A DNA stretch of 64,000 bases from Kitasatospora paranensis (lineage in GTDB: Bacteria; Actinomycetota; Actinomycetes; Streptomycetales; Streptomycetaceae). Below, piece by piece: positions 43,727 to 53,230 of the stretch (position 1 is its first letter; each line of letters starts with the position of its first letter). Below the pieces are notes generated by a model that was not told the origin of the DNA, searched no databases, and saw only the letters and a list, made by a program, of their open reading frames with translations. The stretch is taken from contig NZ_BAABKV010000001.1 of NCBI RefSeq assembly GCF_039544005.1, positions 7,316,001 through 7,380,000 on the forward strand. Direction: 5' to 3'. A program made the translations under genes and the position numbers.

Positions 43727-45191
43727 ATGAACGCAGCCGCTGCCCTCCTGGCCGACTCCACGCCCGGACAGCTCCTGCCCGCGCGGGAGATGATGGCGTT
43801 CACCCTCGCCTCCCACATCATGCTCGTGCCGTTCGGTGTGGCACTGCCGTTCGTCACGCTGGTCATGCACTACCGCGGCATGCGGAAGAACGATCCGGTC
43901 GCGCTCCTGCTGGCCCGCCGGTGGTCGGCCGTGATGGCCGTGCAGTTCGCCATCGGCATCGTCACCGGCACCGTGCTCTCGTTCGAGTTCGGGCTGTTGT
44001 GGCCGGGCATGATGGGCCGGTGGGGGACGTCTTCGGCCTCGGCTTCGGCGTCGAGGCCTGGGCGTTCTTCCTGGAGGCGATCCTGATCGCCATCTACCTG
44101 TACGGCTGGCGCAGGCTGAAGCCGCGGACCCACTTCTGGCTCGGCGTGCCGCTGCCGCTGGCAGCGCTGATGGGTGCCTTCGGGATCATCGCGGCGAACT
44201 CGTGGATGAACACCCCGCAAGGCTTCACCCTCGGCGCGGACGGCAACCCGGTGGACGTGACCGTCCGCCAGGCGGTCTTCACCCCGATGTTCGGCCCGGA
44301 GTACTGGCACTTCGTCGTGGCGATGTTCCTGACGGCCGGCTACGTCGTCGCCGGCGTGTACGCGGTGGGCTGGCTCCGCGGCCGCCGGGACCGCTACCAC
44401 CGCCTCGGCTTCACTGTGCCGTTCACCGTCGCGGCGATCCTCACCCCGCTCCAGTTCTTCCTCGGCGACAACATCGCCCGGCAGGTCTTCCAGAAGCAGC
44501 CGATCAAGTTCGCCGCGACAGAACTGGTCTGGAACACCGGCACCCACGTCCCCGAATACCTCTTCGGCCGCCTCCAGGAGGACGGCACCGTCAAAGGTGG
44601 CCTCAAGTTCCCCCAACTCGACTCCATTCTCGCCGGATTCAGCCCCGACACCCAGGTCACCGGGCTCAGCTCGGTGCCCGCCGCCGACCGCCCCACCGCC
44701 ACCCAGGCCACCATCGCGCACTGGGCGTTCGACATCATGGCCACCATCGGCAGCGTCCTCATCCTGCTCGCCCTCTGGTATGCCTGGTGCTGGTGGCGCC
44801 GCCGGGACCTGCCGGCATCCCGCTGGTTCTTCCGCAGCGCTGCCGTCGCCGGTGTCGCCAGCGTGATCACCGTGGAGTGCGGCTGGATCACGACCGAGGT
44901 CGGCCGCCAACCCTGGATCGTCTACCAGAACATGCGGGTCTCCGAGGCCGTGACCCCCACCGCGGCCGCCTCGCTCTGGACGATGTTCGGCATCGTCGCC
45001 GCGGTCTACGTCCTCATCTTCGGCGCGTTCCTCACCGTGCTGCTCAAGATGCGCACCCGCTGGCGCCTGGCCGGCTCCGGCGCCGCCGCAGCCTCTGTCG
45101 ATCCCCCGAGACCGACACCCCGTACGGCCCGCGCGCCGAACACGCCGCCGCGGCGCCCGGCGCCGGTGGAGCACCGGGGAGCGAGTCGTGA
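43727..45191 (+). CDS. cydA: Cytochrome bd ubiquinol oxidase subunit I (two apparent frameshifts)
   Basis: CydA carries the haems of cytochrome bd, a high-affinity quinol oxidase of the membrane. About 488 residues once joined. Haem ligand His is in ASHIMLVPFG and a second in YWHFVVAMFLTAGY. The conserved GRQPW is present, and the quinol loop is of the short type. Frame breaks occur at the GGGGG run 44022-44026 and the CCCCC run 45103-45107, each repaired by one base, giving MGRWGDVFGLGFG and a tail ending GAGGAPGSES. The stop overlaps the cydB start (GTGA). Confidence 0.88.
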
Positions 45192-46207
45192 CGGCCGTCG
45201 TCGTCGCCTGGATCCTGCTGATCGCGATCGCCGCCTACGCCTGCGGCGGCGGCGTGGACTACGGCGCCGGCTTCTGGGACCTGCTGGCGGGCGGAGCCGA
45301 GCGCGGCAGGCGCCCCCGCTGGCTGATCGACCATGCCATGGCACCGGTGTGGGAGGTCAACAACGTCTGGCTGATCTTCGTCCTGGTGCTCATGTGGACG
45401 GGCTTCCCGGTGTTCTTCCAGACCGTGTTCACCGCGCTCTGGCTGCCGCTCGCACTCGCCGCCGTCGGCATGGTGCTGCGCGGCGCCGGGTTCGCGCTGC
45501 GCAAGCCCACGAAGCGCCTCGCCCAACGGCGCATCTACGGGGCCGTGTTCGCCATTTCGTCGCTGGTCACCCCGTTCTTCTTCGGCACGGTCGTCGGCGG
45601 CGTCGCCTCCGGTCGCGTCGCGCCCGGCACCACTGCCTCGGCCGATGTCTGGGCCAACACCACCTCGATCCTCACCGGCCTGCTGGCCGTCGCCGCCACC
45701 GCCCTCCTGGGCGCCGTCTTCCTCACCGCCGACGCCCGCCGGTTCGGTGCCGACGACCTGGTCGGCTACTTCCGGCTGCGCGCGTGGATCGGCTGCGCCA
45801 TGGTGGTGGCCGTCGGCGTGATCGGCCTGAGCGTCACCGACCCGCACACGTCGTACGTCCACCACGGGCTCACCCACGGCCCGGGACTCTTCCTGGTCAT
45901 CGCCGCCGCGGTGGCCCTGGCGGTCACGGCGGGGCTGCTGGCCGGCCCCGCTGCGGGATACGCCCGCTACTCCTCGGTCGCGGTGGTGGCGCTGTCGGTC
46001 GCCGCCTGGGGTGTTGCCCAGCGGCCCTACCTCGTGCCGACCTCGCTCACCGTCCAGCAGGGTGCCGGCGCGAGTGCGCCGCTGCAGTGGATGATCATTG
46101 TTGCGGCGGTCGCGCTGGTACTGATCGGCCCCGCCGTCGTCCTGCTGTACCGGCTGGACACCCACGGCGTGCTGGAACCCCTCACCGACGAGGACGTCAC
46201 CGAATGA
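45188..46207 (+). CDS. cydB: Cytochrome bd ubiquinol oxidase subunit II
   Basis: The 339-residue CydB has about eight to nine transmembrane helices. It begins TAVVVAWILLIAIAAYACGGG with the family Gly-Gly-Gly-Val-Asp-Tyr-Gly-Ala-Gly-Phe-Trp-Asp run, and has VWEVNNVWLIF further on. It supports CydA in the oxidase. The GTG start overlaps the cydA stop. No cydC or cydD (the assembly ABC transporter) follows; after 31 bp the convergent GMC gene ends. Confidence 0.92.
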   Translation: MTAVVVAWILLIAIAAYACGGGVDYGAGFWDLLAGGAERGRRPRWLIDHAMAPVWEVNNVWLIFVLVLMWTGFPVFFQTVFTALWLPLALAAVGMVLRGAGFALRKPTKRLAQRRIYGAVFAISSLVTPFFFGTVVGGVASGRVAPGTTASADVWANTTSILTGLLAVAATALLGAVFLTADARRFGADDLVGYFRLRAWIGCAMVVAVGVIGLSVTDPHTSYVHHGLTHGPGLFLVIAAAVALAVTAGLLAGPAAGYARYSSVAVVALSVAAWGVAQRPYLVPTSLTVQQGAGASAPLQWMIIVAAVALVLIGPAVVLLYRLDTHGVLEPLTDEDVTE

Positions 46208-46238
46208 GGGCAGCGGCTGCCCGGCGCGGAGCCGGTCC

Positions 46239-47819
46239 TCAGCGGAGCCGTTCGGCGATGCGGTCGCCGACACGCAGGGCGTTGGCGATAGCGGTCAGGG
46301 ACGGGTTCACCGCGCCGATGCTCGGGAAGAAGCTGGTGTCCACGACGTACAGGTTGTCGAGGTCGTGGGCCTTGCAGTCGACGTCGAGTGCCGAGGTCTG
46401 TGGATCGGTGCCGAAGCGGACGGTGCCGGCCTGGTGGGCGGTGGCGCCGATCGGCATGCCCTTGTGCAGGTAGAGACTGTGCGGGAGCAGGTGGTGCGGG
46501 TGCATGCCCAGCCTGCCGAGCATGCCGCGCAGCTTGTGCCGGAGCCGGTTCAGGCCCTCGATGTTGTTCTTCTCGTCGAGTGCGAGGTGGATGTCGCCGT
46601 TGCCGTCCAGGGTGACCCGGTTGTCCGGCCGGGGGAGGTCCTCGCCGCAGAGCCAGAAGTCCACCGCGTGGTGGGCCAGGACCTCGAAGGGCATGTCGGG
46701 TGAGGCGAGTCCGGCCCAGCGCGGCGCCTCGCCCCGGATCTGGTCGGCGTCCGACTTGCCGAGCATCTGGATGCCGCCGAGCGGGAACTCCCAGTCGTCC
46801 GCGCCCAGGTACCAGTCGTTCATGGCCAGGGTCTTCTGGAATCGGGTGTCGTTCGGCTCCTTCGACACCGCCATCAGTGCCAGGTTGTTGTGCCGCATGT
46901 AGTGGCGGCCGACCGTGTCGGAGCTGTTGGCCAGGCCGCCCGGATGCCGCTGGTTGGCCGAACGCAGCAGCAGAGCAGCGGAGTTGACCGCCCCGCAGGC
47001 GACCACCACGATGTCGCCGCGGAAGGTCGTGGCCGAGCCGTCGGCCAGTTCCGCGACCACGCCGGTCACCGTCCGGCCGCCGTCGTCCGTCTCCAGCCTT
47101 CGGACGTTGGCGCCGGTGACCATGCTCACGTTGTCGTGCTCCAGCGCGGGCTCGACGCAGATCACCTCCGCGTCCGCCTTGCCGCGGACCAGGCAGGGGA
47201 ATCCGTCGACCCGGTCGCAGCGGATGCACACGCTGTCGTGGGTCGCGCCGCCGTCGGCGTCCTGGATGAGGTTCACGCCGATCGGCAGGTGGAAGGGGTG
47301 CAGGCCGTGCTTCTCCAGGTCGTCGCTGAGCTGCTGGATCCGCGGTTCGTGCTGCACCGGCGGGTACTTGTACTGGGCGCTGACCGCTCCTTCGCCCGGG
47401 TCCTCGCCGTGGTGCCCGTGCACGAGGTAGAGATGTTCGGCCTCGGTGTAGAACGGCTCCAGATCCTCGTACCGGATCGGCCAGGCGGGGGAGAGGCCGC
47501 CGTGGTGCCGGATTTCGCCGAAGTCCTCGGGGCGCAGCCGGAAGAGCGCGGCGCCGTAGAACTTGGTGTTCCCGCCGACGTAGTAGTTGACCTCGGGCGG
47601 GAACGGGTCGCCGTGCTTGTCGTACCAGAACTCGGGGGCGCGGTACTTGCCCTTGACGAAGACGGCGGTGGACTCCCAGTTGTCGCGTTCGCGGGGCAGG
47701 TGGTCGCCGCGTTCCAGGATCAGGATGCGCTTGCCGGTGGGGGCGAGCCGGTGGGCGAGGGTGCCGCCGCCGGCTCCGGTGCCGATGATGATGACGTCGT
47801 AGTGCCGGTCGTCGGCCAT
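46239..47819 (-). CDS. GMC family FAD-dependent oxidoreductase
   Basis: The 526-residue protein has an N-terminal FAD motif (YDVIIIGTGAGGGTLAHRLA) and the C-terminal GMC signature (DLDNLYVVDTSFFPSIGAVN, PSLTAIANALRVGDRIAERL). NYYVGGNTKFYGAAL lies in the flavin-binding region. It oxidises an alcohol or sugar and passes electrons to oxygen or an acceptor. The start is taken at the ATG at 47819, with AAGG eight bases upstream. It is convergent with cydAB and follows the cyclase gene in the same direction, so the two may form an operon. Confidence 0.85.
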   Translation of the reverse strand: MADDRHYDVIIIGTGAGGGTLAHRLAPTGKRILILERGDHLPRERDNWESTAVFVKGKYRAPEFWYDKHGDPFPPEVNYYVGGNTKFYGAALFRLRPEDFGEIRHHGGLSPAWPIRYEDLEPFYTEAEHLYLVHGHHGEDPGEGAVSAQYKYPPVQHEPRIQQLSDDLEKHGLHPFHLPIGVNLIQDADGGATHDSVCIRCDRVDGFPCLVRGKADAEVICVEPALEHDNVSMVTGANVRRLETDDGGRTVTGVVAELADGSATTFRGDIVVVACGAVNSAALLLRSANQRHPGGLANSSDTVGRHYMRHNNLALMAVSKEPNDTRFQKTLAMNDWYLGADDWEFPLGGIQMLGKSDADQIRGEAPRWAGLASPDMPFEVLAHHAVDFWLCGEDLPRPDNRVTLDGNGDIHLALDEKNNIEGLNRLRHKLRGMLGRLGMHPHHLLPHSLYLHKGMPIGATAHQAGTVRFGTDPQTSALDVDCKAHDLDNLYVVDTSFFPSIGAVNPSLTAIANALRVGDRIAERLR

Positions 47820-47868
47820 GTCGGCCACCTTGCTGTCGTCGGGATGGGGGATGCCGTGCGTCGGCGGG

Positions 47869-48810
47869 TCAGAGGACCGCGATGGGGTTGACGGGTGAGC
47901 CGGTCGCACGGGGGAGCCGCAGCGGGGCGATGACGCACAGGAAGGACCACCGGCCCTGCCGTGCGCAGATCGGCGCCAGGTCCTCGAACTGGAGGTAGTC
48001 GAGGAGGTGGATCCCGAGCGCGTGGATCGCCAGCACGTGCACCGGGAAGTCCACGCCGTCGGTGGGGCTGGGCGCGGTGTCGTTGTTGCCGTCACCGCCG
48101 AGGACCGCGACCCGGCGCTCGGCGAGGAACTCCACGGCGGTCGGGTGCAGCCCGGCCCGATGGTGCGCCGCGTCCCAGGCGCCCCTCTCGGTGCGCCTGC
48201 GACGGTGGCCGACCCGGACGAACAGCAGGTCGCCCTCGCCGACCCGGACGTCCTGGGCGGCCTCGGCGGCCAGCAGGTCGTCGGCGGTCACGTGGTCGCC
48301 GGGTTCGAGCCAGGGGATGCCGCGCAGCCGGGGGATGTCGAGCAGCACGCCCCGGCCGACGATCCCGTCGCGCGCCGTCTCCACCGCGAGCGCGGTGGCG
48401 CCCGCCGGGGTGACGGTCGTCGCGGGCACGCCCCCGTGGAGGGTGCCGTCGTAGACCACGTGACACAGCGCGTCGAGGTGGCTGTCGGCGTCACCGTGCA
48501 CGTTCATGCCGAACCGGTCGGTGGCGAAGTGCAGCCCGTGGGCGTGCTCCTCGTCCTCGGGCGGCCCGGTCGGCGTGTGGCCGGCGGGGTGCGGGTTGTC
48601 CGGACCGGGTTCGGTCTCGATCGCCGCGGCCATCGTCACCGTGAGACCGAGGCGGACTTCGCCGGCTGCGGTGATGACGCGCTCCGGTCCGATGGTGTCC
48701 AACGCGCCCCGGGCGCCGCCGACGGCGTGCTGCCGCAGTCGGCGGTAGAGGGCCGCGAAGTCGTCCTGACTCTGGCGCACGGGTCGGGCGGGCCTGTTCT
48801 GTGCCTGCAT
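47869..48810 (-). CDS. Cyclase family protein (PF04199-like), second copy
   Basis: The 313-residue protein has the metal-binding core HGDADSHLDALCHVVYDG, equivalent to HxGTHxD in cyclases and kynurenine formamidases. DLLFVRVGHRRR, GGDGNNDTAPSP and HALGIHLLDYLQFEDLA follow. It is larger than the cluster cyclase and of another subfamily. The ATG at 48810 has AGGAG at 8 bases. It lies between a GH15 and a GMC gene on the same strand. The substrate is unknown. Confidence 0.78.
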   Translation of the reverse strand: MQAQNRPARPVRQSQDDFAALYRRLRQHAVGGARGALDTIGPERVITAAGEVRLGLTVTMAAAIETEPGPDNPHPAGHTPTGPPEDEEHAHGLHFATDRFGMNVHGDADSHLDALCHVVYDGTLHGGVPATTVTPAGATALAVETARDGIVGRGVLLDIPRLRGIPWLEPGDHVTADDLLAAEAAQDVRVGEGDLLFVRVGHRRRRTERGAWDAAHHRAGLHPTAVEFLAERRVAVLGGDGNNDTAPSPTDGVDFPVHVLAIHALGIHLLDYLQFEDLAPICARQGRWSFLCVIAPLRLPRATGSPVNPIAVL

Positions 48811-48832
48811 GGACGTCGCTCCTGAGGATCGG

Positions 48833-50653
48833 TCAGTCGCGCCGCCGGTCGAGGGCCTCGTCGAGGGTGCTCGCCGCCATGATCAGCGACAGATGGGTGA
48901 ACGCCTGGGGGAAGTTGCCGAGTTGTTCTCCGCTGGGGCCGATCTCCTCGGCGAACAGGCCGACGTGGTTGGCGTAGGTGTGCATCTTCTCGAACGTGTA
49001 GCGGGCGGGCCGGAGCCGGCCGGCGCGGGCGAGGGCGTCCACGTAAAGGAAGGTGCAGAGGCTGAAGGTGCCCTCCGAGCCGCGCAGTCCGTCCGGGGAG
49101 GCTGCCGGGTCGTAGCGGTAGACGAGGCTGTCGGAGACCAGCGTGCGGTCCATCGCGTCCAGGGTGGACAGCCAGGACGGGTCCCGTGGCGAGATGAAGC
49201 CCACGCGGGGCATGAGCAGCAATGAGGCGTCCAGGACGGCGGCGCCGCCGTAGTGCTGGATGTAGGCGTGCGCCTCGTCGCTCCATCCGCGCTCCATGAC
49301 CTGGAGGAGGATGCTGTCGCGGGCCTTCGTCCAGCGCGCGGTGTCGGCGGGGCGGCGGAAGTGGTCGGCCAGGCGCAGGCCGCGGTCGAAGGCGGCCCAG
49401 CACATCACCCGGCTGTAGGTGAAGTCCTGACGCCCGCCGCGGGTCTCCCAGATGCCCTCGTCGGGGCGGTCCCAGTGATCGGCCAGCCAGTCCAGGCTGC
49501 GGGAGAGGACCTTCCAGCCCTGGTAGCCGGCCTGGGAGGCGAGCTCGCGGCCCTCGGAGAGGGCGTACATCGCCTCGCCGTAGATGTCGAGCTGCAGTTG
49601 GTCCGCGGCGGCATTGCCGAGCCGCACCGGTGCGGAGCCGCGGTAGCCCTCCAGGTGGCCGAGGATCTCCTCCGTCAGGATGGGCTTGCCGTCGACCCGG
49701 TACATGATCTGCAGGGGTTCGCCGTCCGTGCCCGCCGATTCGCGCAGCCGGTCACCGAGCCAGTGGGTGAAGGCGGTGGCCTCCTCGACGAATCCGAGGT
49801 CGAGCAGGGCCCGGACGGACAGCGAGCCGTCGCGGACCCAGGTGTAGCGGTAGTCCCAGTTGCGTTCGCCGCCGACCTGCTCCGGCAGGCCCATGGTCGC
49901 GGCGGCCACCGGTGCGCCGGTGGGTGCGTAGGTGAGCAGTTTGAGGGTGATGGCGGACCGGTCGACCATGCCGGGCCACCGGCCGCGGTAGCGCGAGCCG
50001 CGCACCCACCGCTGCCAGAAGTCGGCGGCGTCCCAGAGCTGCTGTGTGACCCCGTCGACGGTGGGAGTCGGCGGTGCCGGCCCGTCGGGGTCGCACACGG
50101 TCAGGACGACCGCTGCCGATTCGCCGACCTTCAGGGTGACGGATCCGCGCAGGTCATGGCCGTCCCGTTCGATGGGGAAGGTGCTCTGGACGTGCGCGCA
50201 GACACCCGGTGCGCGGAAGACCGCGCTCTCGGGCCGCAGGTCGAGTTCGTGGGTCGCCCGCCCGTAGTCGAACCGGGGACGGCACTCCATGTCGAAGCGC
50301 ACGGTCCCGCGTACGGTGCGCGCGGTCCGGATCAGGGTGTGGCGGTCCGTCGGCGTGCGGGTGCTGTTCGGCGGCATCCAGTCGATCAGCTCGCCCACCC
50401 CGTCGGGGGACATGAAACGCGTGACCAGGACGGCGGTGTCGGGGTAGTACAGCTGCTTGCAGGTCACGGAGGGATCGTCGGGCGCGAGCAGGAAGTAGCC
50501 GCCGCGATCATGGTCGAGCAGGGCCGCAAAGATGCTGGGGGAGTCGAACCGGGGTGCCGCGAACCAGTCGACCACGCCCCGCGAGGTCACCAGCGCGGCG
50601 GTCTGCAGGTCGCCTATGAGGCCGTGCTCGGCGATGGGCGGGTAGCGGTCCAT
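48833..50653 (-). CDS. Glycoside hydrolase family 15 protein (glucoamylase/trehalase type)
   Basis: The 606-residue cytoplasmic protein starts MDRYPPIAEHGLIGDLQTAAL, the usual start of actinobacterial GH15 enzymes. It has VDWFAAPRFDSPSIFAALL and the (alpha/alpha)6 barrel motifs NWDYRYTWVRDGSLSVRALL, RGGRQDFTYSRVMCWAAFDR and GSEGTFSLCTFLYVDALARA. Members are glucoamylases, glucodextranases or trehalases. The ATG at 50653 (GGGGACACAC upstream) is preferred; an ATG at 50692 would add 13 residues. It may cooperate with the GH1 enzyme encoded divergently. Confidence 0.88.
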   Translation of the reverse strand: MDRYPPIAEHGLIGDLQTAALVTSRGVVDWFAAPRFDSPSIFAALLDHDRGGYFLLAPDDPSVTCKQLYYPDTAVLVTRFMSPDGVGELIDWMPPNSTRTPTDRHTLIRTARTVRGTVRFDMECRPRFDYGRATHELDLRPESAVFRAPGVCAHVQSTFPIERDGHDLRGSVTLKVGESAAVVLTVCDPDGPAPPTPTVDGVTQQLWDAADFWQRWVRGSRYRGRWPGMVDRSAITLKLLTYAPTGAPVAAATMGLPEQVGGERNWDYRYTWVRDGSLSVRALLDLGFVEEATAFTHWLGDRLRESAGTDGEPLQIMYRVDGKPILTEEILGHLEGYRGSAPVRLGNAAADQLQLDIYGEAMYALSEGRELASQAGYQGWKVLSRSLDWLADHWDRPDEGIWETRGGRQDFTYSRVMCWAAFDRGLRLADHFRRPADTARWTKARDSILLQVMERGWSDEAHAYIQHYGGAAVLDASLLLMPRVGFISPRDPSWLSTLDAMDRTLVSDSLVYRYDPAASPDGLRGSEGTFSLCTFLYVDALARAGRLRPARYTFEKMHTYANHVGLFAEEIGPSGEQLGNFPQAFTHLSLIMAASTLDEALDRRRD

Positions 50654-51087
50654 GTGTGTCCCCAGGTCAGCGGAGTCCCTTGAGGTCACCATCGGCCAGG
50701 ACCGGCCGGCGCGCCCGTCGCGGCAGTGGCGCCCGCTGCGGCAGTCGTATGAGGCCGCGGCGCGTCGTGCGGCCGTGGCCGGCCGTCCCGGCGGGCGAGA
50801 TCCGGCAGGAGTCGGCGCCCGGTCCGGGGCACCGAGCGGTGGAGGCCGGGAACAGCGGGGTCCACTTCCCCGGGGTGGGCCCGGAGGGTACCGAAGCGGC
50901 GTCGTGGCGGCATGTCGGGTGGTGGCGGGCGGGACCCGCCCGACCAGACGAACCGGCGTTGCCAAGTCACCCGGATGGCCTGGCGTTTCGGCGGCGACCG
51001 GCTAACATGAGGTGTCCTCATGTTCTCTTGGCGTCCTCAGTGCCATCGCGAACGCCGTCAGAGCCGTCGTGAACAGGGAGTCCGCTC
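50654..51087. other. Divergent control region between GH15 and GH1 genes
   Basis: No gene seen. It includes the GH15 promoter on one side and a -10-like TAACAT embedded in a palindrome on the GH1 side. Confidence 0.45.
51004..51024 (+). promoter_or_regulatory. Perfect palindrome overlapping the GH1 promoter
   Basis: AACATGAGG-TGT-CCTCATGTT, 9-bp arms, 63 bp before the beta-glucosidase ATG. TAACAT at 51003-51008 could be the -10, putting the transcription start inside the palindrome, as for a repressor operator. No regulator gene is adjacent. Confidence 0.5.
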
Positions 51088-52442
51088 ATGCCGCACCACC
51101 TCGACCTCCCGCAGGGCTTCCGCTGGGGAGCCTCCACGGCCGCGTACCAGATCGAGGGGGCCGTCGACGAGGACGGGCGGGGGTCGTCGGTCTGGGACGT
51201 GTTCGCCGCCCGCCCCGGCGCCGTCCGGGACGGCCACACCGGCGCGGTGGCCTGCGACCACTACCACCGCTGGCCCGAGGACATCGCCCTGATGCAGGGC
51301 CTCGGCCTCGACGGCTACCGCTTCTCCCTCGCCTGGCCCCGCATCCGGCCCACCGGCACCGGCCCGGTCAACGAGGCCGGGATCGCCTTCTACGACCGCC
51401 TGGTGGACGGCCTGCTGGCAGCCGGCATCACCCCGCTGCCCACCCTCTTCCACTGGGACCTCCCGCAGGCGCTGGAGGACGGGGAGGCTGGCTCGACCGG
51501 GACACCGCGTACCGCTTCGCCGAGTACGCCGCCGTGGCGGCCGACCGGCTCGGCGACCGCGTCCCCGCCTGGATCACCCTCAACGAGCCCTTCGTGCACA
51601 TGGTCTACGGCTACGCCCTCGGCATCCACGCCCCGGGGCGGGCGCTGATGCTCGACGCGCTGCCCGCCGCCCACCACCAGCTGCTGGGCCACGGGCTGGC
51701 CGCCGCGGCGCTGCGCGAACGCGGCCTGCAGGTGATGATCGCCAACAATCTCACCCCCGTCCGCCCGGCCACCGACGACCCCGCCGACGTCGAGGCCGCC
51801 ACCGCCTACGACGCCCTGCACAACAGGCTGTTCACCGACCCGCTCCTGCTCGGCCGCTACCCGGACCTGTCGGCGTTCGGCCTCACCGAGGACCTCGGCG
51901 GTGTCGTCCGCCCGGGCGATCTGAAGCTGATCTCCGCCCCCGGCCTCGACGGCCTCGGCGTCAACTACTACAACCCCACCCGCATCGCCGCCCCCGCCGA
52001 CCCCGCCCTCCCCTTCACCGAAGCCCCGATCGAGGGCGTCCCCCGCACCGCCTTCGACTGGCCCGTCGTCCCGGACGGACTGCGCGAACTCCTAGTCGGC
52101 CTCCGCGACCGCTACGGCGCCGCACTGCCGCCGATCACCATCACCGAGAACGGCTGCTCGGTCGCCGACGCACCCGCCGCCGACGGCACCGTGGACGACC
52201 CCGACCGTATCTCCTACCTCGCGGGCCACCTCGACGCCGTCGCCGCGGCCGTTGCCGAGGGCGTCGACGTCCGCGGCTACTACACCTGGTCCCTCCTCGA
52301 CAACTTCGAGTGGGCCGAGGGCTACCACCAGCGCTTCGGCCTGGTCCACGTCGACTTCGAGACGCAGGTGCGCACTCCGAAGGCGTCGTACGCCTGGTAC
52401 CGCGACCTGATCGCGGCGCACCGAGCGTCCCCCGGACGGTAG
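51088..52442 (+). CDS. Beta-glucosidase, glycoside hydrolase family 1 (one apparent frameshift)
   Basis: About 451 residues once joined. GH1 N-terminal signature FRWGASTAAYQIEGA, acid/base Glu in TLNEPF, nucleophile Glu in ITENGC, and the aglycone-site region WSLLDNFEWAEGYHQRFGLV are all present. It hydrolyses cellobiose and other beta-glucosides, probably in the cytoplasm because there is no signal peptide. The break is at the GGGG run 51481-51484, and one base restores GGWLDRDTAYRFAEYA. It may be induced by sugar through the upstream palindrome. Confidence 0.88.
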
Positions 52443-52557
52443 TGGGGACGCGCGGCAGGCGAAGTGGACCGGCGGGCCCCTCGGTCGACATGCACCGATC
52501 GACGGCCGGCGGGTCGGTACGTCGGTGGGGTCGGTGACGAGTGCGCCGCGAAGGGTG

Positions 52558-52884
52558 GGCGTCAACCGCCGCGAGAAGGCGGCAGCGAACACCCTGGTCG
52601 CCCTCCGGTCGATCCGCGCGGCCCGCCCGGATGGCGTCCCGATCTACGTCATCCTGGACAACCTGTCCGCCCACAAGGGCGAGACGATCCGGAACTGGGC
52701 CGGGAAGCACCGGGCCGAGCTGTGCTTCACCCCGACCTACGGGTCCCGGGCCAACCCGATCGAGGCGTACTTCGGGCCACTGCGGCAGTTCACGATCGCC
52801 AACTCCCACCACCGCAACCACACCGTCCAGACCCGCGCCCTGCACGCCTACCTGCGCGGGCGCAACACCAACGCCCGCCACCGC
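52558..52884 (+). pseudogene. IS630-type transposase remnant
   Basis: About 109 residues of a DDE transposase: GVNRREKAAANTLVALRSIR, IYVILDNLSAHKGE with the second catalytic Asp, and CFTPTYGSRANPIEAYFGPL with the final Glu, then LRGRNTNARHR. The N-terminal helix-turn-helix and first Asp are absent and the tail is cut, so it cannot transpose. I found no terminal inverted repeats. It is joined directly to the tail of another gene. Confidence 0.75.
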
Positions 52885-52885
52885 G

Positions 52886-53095
52886 GAGGGCCTCGGGGTC
52901 GTCTTGCCCGAGCTGGACGAACCATGGGGCGGCATGCCCGTGTACGTCGACGCCGGGCTCGGCCGGCGGGTGCACGACGAGGGGTTCCACGGGATACGGA
53001 ACCGGAGCGAGTTGCTCGCGCGCTGCGAGACGCCGGAGGAGGCCGTGACCTGCGTGGTGACCGTCCTGCCGGAGGGGCTCGGGCCGGCGCGTTAA
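52886..53095 (+). pseudogene. 3' tail of an unidentified gene
   Basis: A 69-codon frame with good codon bias (LGVVLPELDEPWGGMPVYVD ... VVTVLPEGLGPAR) ends at TAA 53093-53095. It has no start of its own and is out of frame with the transposase remnant that precedes it, so an insertion or deletion event probably removed its 5' part. No domain recognised. Confidence 0.5.
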
Positions 53096-53230
53096 GGCGT
53101 TGCGCCCTATCGGTGAAGCAGCGTGGCCTCCCGCCCTCAGGGCGCTGAGACGTTCCCCGCGTCGACGGATCCGCCCTCGCCGTTGTCGCGGAAGGTGATT
53201 GCCTCCCGCGACAATACCGAGAGCAGGACA

